This document shows, one piece after another, positions 6,054 through 11,182 of a DNA stretch of 11,182 bases. The notes below the pieces were generated by a model. It was not told the origin of the DNA, ran no database searches, and saw only the letters and a program-made list of their open reading frames with translations. The stretch is from Micavibrio sp. UBA2020. GTDB lineage: Bacteria; Pseudomonadota; Alphaproteobacteria; Micavibrionales; UBA2020. Location: positions 1 through 11,182 of the forward strand of contig DDBY01000088.1 of NCBI GenBank assembly GCA_002334985.1. The letters run 5' to 3'. Every line of letters starts with the position of its first letter. Position 1 is the stretch's first letter. The position numbers and the translations under genes are program-made.

Positions 6054-7018
6054 TGACAAACCATGCAGCCCCGATGCCCAAACCGCCGCTCACCATCCTG
6101 CTCGCCCAGCCGCGCGGGTTTTGTGCGGGTGTGGAGCGCGCGATTGAAATCGTGGAAAAGTCGCTGCAAAAATTCGGCGCACCCGTTTATGTGCGCCATG
6201 AAATCGTACACAACAAACATGTGCTGGACGACCTGCGCGCCAAGGGTGCCGTTTTCGTCAAGGAACTCGACGAAGTGCCAGAAGGCGCACCCGTCATTTT
6301 CTCCGCCCATGGCGTGCCCAAGCGCGTCCCCGCCGAAGCCGCAAGGCGCAACATGATATACGTCGATGCGACCTGCCCGCTGGTCAGCAAGGTGCACCGC
6401 GAAGCCGAACTGCATCACCGCAACGGCTGCCATATCGTGCTGATTGGCCATGCCGGCCACCCCGAAGTCGTGGGCACCATGGGGCAACTGCCCGAAGGCG
6501 CCGTAACGCTGGTTGAAAGCACCGAAGATGTCGCCAAGCTGTCTTTTGCAGCGGATGTCAAACTGTCTTACGTCACGCAAACGACGCTGTCGGTTGACGA
6601 TACCGCCGACATTGTGGCGGCGCTGCAAAAGCGGTTCCCCGAAATCGCAGCCCCGAAAAAAGAAGACATCTGCTATGCCACCACCAACCGTCAGCTGGCG
6701 GTGAAGGACATCGCGCCGCGCGCGGATGCTGTTATTGTTGTCGGCTCGCGCAACTCGTCGAATTCAAACCGTCTGGTCGAAGTTGCACGCGCCTATGGCG
6801 CCAAGCACGCGCTGCTGGCCGACAAGGCGCAAGACATCGACTGGGATACGCTGGGCGATATCCGCACGCTGGGTCTGACAGCCGGGGCGAGCGCACCCGA
6901 AGTTCTGGTGCAGGGCGTAATTGACGCCGCGCGTGCGCGTTTTGACGTCACTGTGCAAACCGCTATCGTCGCCGAAGAAAATATCCAGTTCAAAATCCCG
7001 CGCGTGCTGGCCACATAA
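6053..7018 (+). CDS. ispH: 4-hydroxy-3-methylbut-2-enyl diphosphate reductase
   Basis: IspH is the iron-sulfur enzyme that reduces HMBPP to isopentenyl and dimethylallyl diphosphate, the last MEP-pathway step. The 321 residues hold the three cluster cysteines: C24 in [13 protein letters not shown]108 in [14 protein letters not shown], and C207 in [11 protein letters not shown]. The substrate-binding residues are also present: H53 (HEIVHNKHV), H86 (SAHGVP), H136 and the proton-relay E138 ([11 protein letters not shown]), T175-T178 (TQTTLS) and [10 protein letters not shown] (232-241). Length is normal. The frame is open further upstream, antisense to the lipoprotein gene, but the family N-terminus ([12 protein letters not shown]) fits a start at 6053, or at 6074 seven codons later; 6053 is favoured because a good promoter ends exactly there. 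Its enzymatic neighbours in the pathway, dxs and ispA, are 2-6 kb away. No terminator is evident after the stop. Confidence 0.96.
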   Translation: MTNHAAPMPKPPLTILLAQPRGFCAGVERAIEIVEKSLQKFGAPVYVRHEIVHNKHVLDDLRAKGAVFVKELDEVPEGAPVIFSAHGVPKRVPAEAARRNMIYVDATCPLVSKVHREAELHHRNGCHIVLIGHAGHPEVVGTMGQLPEGAVTLVESTEDVAKLSFAADVKLSYVTQTTLSVDDTADIVAALQKRFPEIAAPKKEDICYATTNRQLAVKDIAPRADAVIVVGSRNSSNSNRLVEVARAYGAKHALLADKAQDIDWDTLGDIRTLGLTAGASAPEVLVQGVIDAARARFDVTVQTAIVAEENIQFKIPRVLAT

Positions 7019-7055
7019 TCATAATCACGGAACATAGCGGGTATATGTGCCTGCC

Positions 7056-7068
7056 TTGCGCAGCGCAA
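7056..7068. repeat. 13-bp perfect palindrome downstream of ispH
   Basis: TTGCGC, A, GCGCAA form a perfect dyad about 40 bp after the ispH stop, inside the 242-bp gap before the next gene. It could fold as a small hairpin (TTGCG/CGCAA with loop CAG) at the end of the ispH transcript, but no T-run follows, so it is not a typical terminator. A protein-binding site is the alternative. Confidence 0.4.
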
Positions 7069-7121
7069 CATCGGGCGCGCGGTATTTAAGCCGCTGAAAT
7101 GCCGCCGCAAAAAATTTCGCC

Positions 7122-7149
7122 TTGATTTTGAATCCTTCCTCCCTATAGT
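7122..7149 (+). promoter_or_regulatory. Candidate promoter of the 177-residue protein gene
   Basis: TTGATT (7122-7127, four of six) is followed after 16 bp by TATAGT (7144-7149, five of six to TATAAT). Transcription near 7156 would give a leader of about 105 nt before the ATG at 7261, unusually long for this window. The leader is AT-rich and contains a 6-bp hairpin, ACGTTT/AAACGT with loop AAAA (7202-7217). Confidence 0.45.
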
Positions 7150-7260
7150 TGTCCTCAATTTCGAAAAGAGTATTGCAGACACTGACTGCCTATTCGTTTG
7201 TACGTTTAAAAAAACGTGTGCTGATAGAGGGTATCGACACTAAAAAACGAAAGGACTGTT

Positions 7261-7794
7261 ATGGCGAAGACCTATTGTCTGGCGATTGACGTCAAAAGCC
7301 CGCACATCGATGGCGGCCTTGGTTATATGCTGACGTTCCACGCGAAGGATTCGAAAACGTCTCCCGAAAAAACCGAAGGCTTCGACGCCTGGGCGGATGC
7401 CGTGCGCACCGCCGTGCGCGATGCCGGCGACCAGCCGTTCAACCCCGACCCCTACACCCGCAAGGTCGCGATTGCCGAGCTGATGTATGAAATCGAGAAA
7501 ATCAACAGCGCGCACCCCTTTGTTATCGAAGGCACCGCGACGCGCCCCGCCGTTGAAGTGCAATCCAGCAACCCGCATGACAAACGCATCGTTGTCAACT
7601 TCACGGGCGAAGACGGGCAGTTCGACGTTGTCGAAAAACGCAGCCGCCAATATATTCCCGGCCGCATCGGCGAAGACGGCCGCGTGACGGTTCTGGACAG
7701 CAAGGAAACCACGTTCCCCTTCCTGCCCGCACAAAGCGGCGGCATGGCGCCGCCTGCGCAAAAGCCGGGCAACCATCTGCACTGGCGCCCCTAA
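7261..7794 (+). CDS. Hypothetical protein, 177 residues, unrecognised
   Basis: I do not recognise this family. The product starts MAKTYCLAIDVKSPHI, has no signal peptide or membrane segment and a single cysteine (C6), so it is probably cytoplasmic. It seems to have a strand-rich N-terminus (residues 1-27), an amphipathic helical region (about 40-85, with AIAELMYEIEKI at 70-81), a second strand-rich part (about 96-147, with RIVVNFTGEDGQFDVVEK and GRVTVLD) and a proline/glycine-rich end PAQKPGNHLHWRP. It has a good ribosome binding site (AAAGGA, 5-6 nt before the ATG), a promoter-like sequence, a long AT-rich leader and a strong terminator of its own, which point to a real, well expressed single-gene unit. 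Codon use resembles its neighbours. It separates ispH from thrB, which are often close together in alphaproteobacteria. Function unknown. Confidence 0.85.
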   Translation: MAKTYCLAIDVKSPHIDGGLGYMLTFHAKDSKTSPEKTEGFDAWADAVRTAVRDAGDQPFNPDPYTRKVAIAELMYEIEKINSAHPFVIEGTATRPAVEVQSSNPHDKRIVVNFTGEDGQFDVVEKRSRQYIPGRIGEDGRVTVLDSKETTFPFLPAQSGGMAPPAQKPGNHLHWRP

Positions 7795-7822
7795 GCGCCC
7801 TTTGCCAAGACAGGTAAAAGAC

Positions 7823-7859
7823 CGAAAGGGAATCATTTTCTGATTCCCTTTCGCTTTTT
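7823..7859 (+). terminator. Strong intrinsic terminator after the 177-residue protein gene
   Basis: CGAAAGGGAATCA (7823-7835) pairs perfectly over 13 bp with TGATTCCCTTTCG (7841-7853) around the loop TTTTC and is followed by CTTTTT (7854-7859). It starts 28 bp after the stop codon. The T-run is on the plus strand, so it acts on the 7261-7794 gene. It ends only 20 bp before the thrB ATG. Confidence 0.93.
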
Positions 7860-7879
7860 GGCGGATTAATCTGCCCTTC

Positions 7880-8857
7880 ATGGCCGTTTACACCCGCATT
7901 GACGAACAAGACCTGCAAAAAGCCCTTGCCGATTTCGACATCGGCACGCTCGCCGGTATCGAGGGTATCGCGGACGGCGTTGAAAACAGCAACTATCATC
8001 TTTTCACCGACAAAAACGGCACGCGCCTGCGCCATATCCTGACGCTGTTTGAAAAACGCGTGAATGCGGAAGAGCTGCCATTTTACCTCGGCTATATGCG
8101 CCACCTGCGCGGGCATGGCATCGATTGCCCTGCGGCGGAAAAAAACCGTGCGGGCACGGAAATTTTCACCCTTTCGGGCAAGCCCGCCATCATCACTACG
8201 TTTTTGCAGGGCGCATGGCCGCGCGACATCACGCCGGCGCATTGCGCGGCCGTTGGCGATGTGCTGGCGCGCATGCATCTGGCGGCAAAAGATTTCATGC
8301 CCAAACGGCGCAATACCATGGCGCTGGGCGCGTGGCGCGGACTTATCCACGCCTGCGCGCGCGAGGCGGATACGCTGGAAAACGGACTGTTCACCGCGCT
8401 GGATACCGCGCTGGATGACACCGAAAAAAACTGGCCGCAGCGATTGCCGCAAGGTGCCGTGCATGCGGATTTGTTTCCGGACAATGTTTTTTTTGAAAAC
8501 GGCCAACTGAGCGGCGTGATTGATTTTTATTTCGCCTGCACAGAAATTTTCGCCTATGACCTGATGCTGACGTTAAACCCGTGGTGTTTTGATAAAACAG
8601 GCGCGCTCGACACCGCGAAATCATCGGCGTTTTTGAAAGCCTATCACGCGGTGCGGCCGCTGTCCGCGCCGGAAATAGCGGCGCTGCCGCTGATGGGGCG
8701 CGCGGCGGCGCTGCGTATTGTCGCAACGCGCATGTACGATTGGTTCAATCCTGCCAAGGACGCCGTTGTAACGCCCAAGGACCCGATGGAACATGTGCGC
8801 ATTTTGCGCTTTCACCAAAACGCCGCGGATAGCGGCGCCTACGGCTTCGCCCCATGA
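7880..8857 (+). CDS. thrB: Homoserine kinase, APH/choline-kinase-like (type II ThrB)
   Basis: Homoserine kinase phosphorylates L-homoserine with ATP in threonine synthesis. This is the aminoglycoside-phosphotransferase-fold form found in alphaproteobacteria and pseudomonads, not the GHMP kinase of E. coli. The 325 residues include the nucleotide loop [11 protein letters not shown] (29-39), a beta-strand lysine in TLFEKR (K59), the Brenner motif [11 protein letters not shown] (195-205, catalytic D197 and N202), and the metal-binding IDFYFA (D215). Length is typical. The N-terminus MAVYT is what I expect for this family, so the ATG at 7880 is right, yet there is no ribosome binding site and a strong terminator ends 20 bp upstream. 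It overlaps rnhA by 4 bp (ATGA), so the two are translationally coupled. A fructosamine- or choline-kinase-like relative is a less likely alternative. Confidence 0.93.
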   Translation: MAVYTRIDEQDLQKALADFDIGTLAGIEGIADGVENSNYHLFTDKNGTRLRHILTLFEKRVNAEELPFYLGYMRHLRGHGIDCPAAEKNRAGTEIFTLSGKPAIITTFLQGAWPRDITPAHCAAVGDVLARMHLAAKDFMPKRRNTMALGAWRGLIHACAREADTLENGLFTALDTALDDTEKNWPQRLPQGAVHADLFPDNVFFENGQLSGVIDFYFACTEIFAYDLMLTLNPWCFDKTGALDTAKSSAFLKAYHAVRPLSAPEIAALPLMGRAAALRIVATRMYDWFNPAKDAVVTPKDPMEHVRILRFHQNAADSGAYGFAP

Positions 8858-9348
8858 CAAGAAAAAGCAAACATGTGGAGCTGTTCACGGACGGCGCCTG
8901 TAGCGGCAATCCGGGCCCCGGCGGCTGGGGTGCGTTGCTGCGTTATAACGGCCACGAAAAAGAATTGGGCGGCGGCGAAGAAAGCACCACCAACAACCGC
9001 ATGGAAATGATGGCGGTTATCGAGGGGCTCGGCGCGCTTAATAGCACCTGCGATGTTACCCTGCATACCGACAGCAAATACGTCATGGACGGCGTGACCA
9101 AATATATGCCCAACTGGAAACGCAACGGCTGGCGCACCGCAGACAAAAAAGAGGTTAAAAACCGCGACCTGTGGGAGCGCATCGACAGCGCCCTTGCAAA
9201 CCACAAGGTCAAATGGGTCTGGGTCAAGGGCCACGCCGGCCATGCGGAAAATGAACGTGTCGATGCCATCGCGCGCGCCCATGTGCCGCGCACGGCCGCA
9301 GTAGATTTAAGTGACGCGGATACCGCAGGCACCGCAGAAGATTCTTAA
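8854..9348 (+). CDS. rnhA: Ribonuclease HI
   Basis: RNase HI cuts the RNA strand of RNA-DNA hybrids, removing R-loops and primer RNA. The 164 residues contain the four metal-binding acidic residues: D13 ([17 protein letters not shown]), E51 ([13 protein letters not shown]), D73 ([16 protein letters not shown]) and D137 (NERVDAIAR), plus the catalytic histidine H127 ([15 protein letters not shown]). The basic helix region [20 protein letters not shown] (88-107) matches the handle seen in E. coli RNase HI, which is absent from some other bacterial enzymes. After about 145 there is a short acidic, disordered tail ([14 protein letters not shown]). The start overlaps the thrB stop as ATGA, and the thrB-rnhA pair is common in alphaproteobacteria. 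No terminator is apparent after it. Confidence 0.97.
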   Translation: MTRKSKHVELFTDGACSGNPGPGGWGALLRYNGHEKELGGGEESTTNNRMEMMAVIEGLGALNSTCDVTLHTDSKYVMDGVTKYMPNWKRNGWRTADKKEVKNRDLWERIDSALANHKVKWVWVKGHAGHAENERVDAIARAHVPRTAAVDLSDADTAGTAEDS

Positions 9349-9437
9349 ACAGCTGATATTTAACCGTTTATTAGCCTTTCTTGGCGCATGCTGGAATCAG
9401 GATAGGTCTTGTTTTTCAAACGGGGAGACATACGCAC

Positions 9438-9833
9438 ATGCGCCTGATTTCTTCACAAGCATCCTATAGCCTGCCGGCCGTGCCTGAAAACGCGGGCGCA
9501 CTGGATGTGCATTTTTGCAAAACCTTTTTACACCAGTTCCGCGCACTGCCCGGCGCGGATGATTACTACCGCATTTATATGGCGATTGAAAAAACCGCCG
9601 CACTCTCCGGCCATGCGCCGGAAATGGTCGCCAAGACGCTCGTCGAGAACGGGCTGCGCGCCGGGCGTGAATCTTTTCCGGGTGCCTTTGTCGAAGCGAT
9701 GGAAACCGGCGCACGCATGCCGCACTGGGCAGCGCCCGTCAGTCGCGATAACCACCGCGAGCTTCTGGGCTTCTGGCGCAAGCCGATGATTGGCCACGCG
9801 CCCGCCAACCGCCGCCGCCGCATATCCAGCTGA
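9438..9833 (+). CDS. Hypothetical protein, 131 residues, unrecognised
   Basis: I do not recognise this protein. It starts MRLISSQASYSLPAVPENAG and has no signal peptide or membrane segment. The middle (about 22-95) looks mostly helical: LDVHFCKTFLHQFRALPGAD, DDYYRIYMAIEKTAALSG, EMVAKTLVENGLRAG and FPGAFVEAMETGARMPHW. The end is basic (RKPMIGHAPANRRRRISS), which might bind nucleic acid, but this is a guess. The frame extends back to an ATG at 9381, but 9438 is preferred since GGGGAGA lies about 9 nt upstream and no site precedes 9381. It follows rnhA by 89 bp on the same strand and converges on the penicillin-binding protein gene with only 13 bp between stop codons. I see no clear promoter or terminator of its own. 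Confidence 0.65.
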   Translation: MRLISSQASYSLPAVPENAGALDVHFCKTFLHQFRALPGADDYYRIYMAIEKTAALSGHAPEMVAKTLVENGLRAGRESFPGAFVEAMETGARMPHWAAPVSRDNHRELLGFWRKPMIGHAPANRRRRISS

Positions 9834-9846
9834 AAATTTCCGGCTG

Positions 9847-11182
9847 TTATCTGTTATAGGACGGGTTTGCGTTATCGCCCTTGAAGCGCTCGCGTAAATT
9901 ACCGCCCGCGCCGGAGGGCGTCGGCGCGCTGCCGCCGCCGAAAAGACGGCCGAGCATCTCGGAAAAACTGTCCCCGCCCTGCGAAGACGGCCCGCTGCGC
10001 TGAAGCTCCGGCGAGAAGACAGGCACGCTCTGGCCAATGGCTTGTTCCATATAAGCCTGCCACAAACGCGCTGGCGCACCGCCGCCGGATACGCGCTGCA
10101 TGCCGCTGTTATCGTCATGCCCCATCCAGACGCCCGTCACCAGCCTGTCGGTATAGCCGACAAACCATGCATCGCGGTAATTCTGGGACGTGCCGGTTTT
10201 GCCCGCAACATGGCCATGGCTCAGCTGCGCGGCCTGCCCTGTGCCGCGCGCGACAACCTGCACCAGCATCGAATCAAGCCCGTTAATGTCGCGCGTGGCA
10301 AAAAGCCGCGCGGGGCTGACCTGCGTATGGCGATAAAGAATATTGCCCGCCGTATCTTCGACCGAGAGCACGGCATAAGGCCAGATGGCATAACCGCCGT
10401 TGGCGATAACGGCATAGGCGTTTGTCATTTCAATCAGCGTCGCCTCGCTCGCACCGAGGCCGGAGGCAAGCTCCGGCGCGACGCGCTGGGTAAAGCCCAG
10501 ACGGCGCGCCACATCAATCAGCTTGGATACGCCGACCTGCTCAAGAATACGGATAGTCGCGGTATTAAGCGAAAGCGCCAGCGCATCTGCCATGGTCACC
10601 ATGCCGTAGTATTTTCCGTCATGGTTTTTAGGGCGGTATTTGCCGGTGGTAATCGGTGCATCTTCAATAAGCGTATCGGGGTCATAGCCCGCTTCGAGCG
10701 CCGCCAGATACACAAACGGCTTGAACGAAGAGCCCGGCTGGCGGAAGGCCTGCGTTGCGCGGTTGAACTGGCTTTCGGTATAATCCGTACCGCCAATCAT
10801 CGCCAGCACCGCGCCGTCTTTTGCCAGCGTCACCACGGCAGTTTGCATGGTTTTATCTTCGGGCTTCAGCGCCGCGACATGGGCATCGACTTTTTGTTCA
10901 GCCAATTTTTGCAGGCCAATATCCAGCGTTGTGCGCACCACGATGTCGCGGTCGTTGTTGGCGACGAAACTGTCAATCTGGTTGATAATCCAGTCGGCGT
11001 AATAGCGGTTGAGGTCGCCCGCCTCGCGGCTGCCGGCAAGTTCTATCTTGCCGTGTTTGATTTCCTGATCGCGCTGCGCCTTGCCGATAAACCCTGCCTC
11101 GCCCATGGCGTTCACCACCACGCGCGCGCGGTCGCGCGCCAGCTTGGGGTTTGTTGCGGGCGAATAGCGCGACGGCGCTTTC
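9847..11182 (-). CDS. mrcA: Class A penicillin-binding protein (PBP1A type), C-terminal part
   Basis: Class A PBPs polymerise glycan strands with a GT51 domain and cross-link peptides with a transpeptidase domain. The window holds the last 444 residues; the membrane anchor and GT51 domain lie beyond the right edge, and the frame is open to the end. The first visible residues, KAPSRYSPATNPKLARDR, are the conserved segment closing the glycosyltransferase domain. The transpeptidase follows with all three motifs: SSFK (nucleophilic serine at residue 151 of the fragment, in RQPGSSFKPF), SLN (204-206, in ALSLNTATI) and KTGTS (328-332). Supporting motifs are GAVLAMIGGTDY and YRDAWFVGYT. After the domain there is a glycine/serine-rich, probably disordered tail ending NPSYNR. 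The KAPSRYSP form favours PBP1A over PBP1C; the exact class cannot be settled without the N-terminus. The stop is 13 bp from that of the converging 131-residue gene. Confidence 0.93.
   Translation of the reverse strand, partial: KAPSRYSPATNPKLARDRARVVVNAMGEAGFIGKAQRDQEIKHGKIELAGSREAGDLNRYYADWIINQIDSFVANNDRDIVVRTTLDIGLQKLAEQKVDAHVAALKPEDKTMQTAVVTLAKDGAVLAMIGGTDYTESQFNRATQAFRQPGSSFKPFVYLAALEAGYDPDTLIEDAPITTGKYRPKNHDGKYYGMVTMADALALSLNTATIRILEQVGVSKLIDVARRLGFTQRVAPELASGLGASEATLIEMTNAYAVIANGGYAIWPYAVLSVEDTAGNILYRHTQVSPARLFATRDINGLDSMLVQVVARGTGQAAQLSHGHVAGKTGTSQNYRDAWFVGYTDRLVTGVWMGHDDNSGMQRVSGGGAPARLWQAYMEQAIGQSVPVFSPELQRSGPSSQGGDSFSEMLGRLFGGGSAPTPSGAGGNLRERFKGDNANPSYNR

Noticed and set aside
5948..6628. 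Long open frame on the minus strand upstream of the lipoprotein, running antisense through ispH
   Set aside because: It is in frame with the lipoprotein but covers the start and first half of ispH. The signal peptide and GGAGG site at 5947 fix the real start; the rest is an antisense frame that GC-rich codon use keeps open.
7046..7090. Tiny plus-strand frame MCLPCAAQHRGRGI downstream of ispH as a leader peptide
   Set aside because: 14 codons, no convincing ribosome binding site, upstream of the predicted promoter of the next gene and crossing the palindrome; no attenuation structure is visible.
9834..9846. Terminator between the converging 131-residue gene and the PBP gene
   Set aside because: The 13-bp gap contains no stem with a T-run in either direction.

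Overview
This window looks like ordinary chromosome from a medium-to-high GC alphaproteobacterium. The evidence is the ispH/thrB/rnhA block, the xseB-ispA-dxs neighbourhood, a lipoprotein of a type I associate with alphaproteobacteria, and an alphaproteobacterial-style chemoreceptor C-terminus. I cannot name the genus. I see no mobile element, tRNA, rRNA, CRISPR array or phage gene.

Layout. The left edge carries the first 74 codons of dxs (minus). A methyl-accepting chemotaxis protein (438-2111, plus) follows, then a secreted DsbA-like thiol oxidoreductase (2138-2803, minus) and ispA, farnesyl diphosphate synthase (2878-3786, minus). A small ankyrin-repeat protein (3962-4381, plus) lies between ispA and the minus-strand run xseB (4415-4660), GmhA/DiaA-like SIS protein (4677-5291) and a lipoprotein (5327-5947). 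From a divergent promoter region at about 5948-6052 the plus strand carries ispH (6053-7018), an unrecognised 177-residue protein (7261-7794) closed by a strong terminator, thrB (7880-8857) and rnhA (8854-9348, 4-bp overlap with thrB). An unrecognised 131-residue protein follows (9438-9833). The right edge holds the C-terminal 444 residues of a class A penicillin-binding protein (9847-11182, minus).

Function. Three isoprenoid genes, dxs, ispH (both MEP pathway) and ispA (C15 prenyl diphosphate), lie within 7 kb. The others serve cell-envelope, replication and amino-acid roles: PBP, SIS isomerase, lipoprotein, DsbA-like protein, RNase HI, exonuclease VII small subunit and homoserine kinase. 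The xseB-ispA-dxs order is a familiar alphaproteobacterial arrangement. Here it is interrupted by opposite-strand genes (ankyrin protein, chemoreceptor) and by the DsbA-like gene. ispH and thrB, often close neighbours, are separated by the unknown 177-residue gene with its own promoter-like leader and terminator.

The most interesting signals are regulatory or orphan-gene ones: an ispH promoter placed so that transcription would start at the ATG (leaderless), thrB starting 20 bp after a strong terminator without a ribosome binding site, dyads at the dxs and ispA promoters, a possible lost metal-ligand histidine in the SIS protein, and two short proteins I do not recognise. I found no convincing new multi-gene system.
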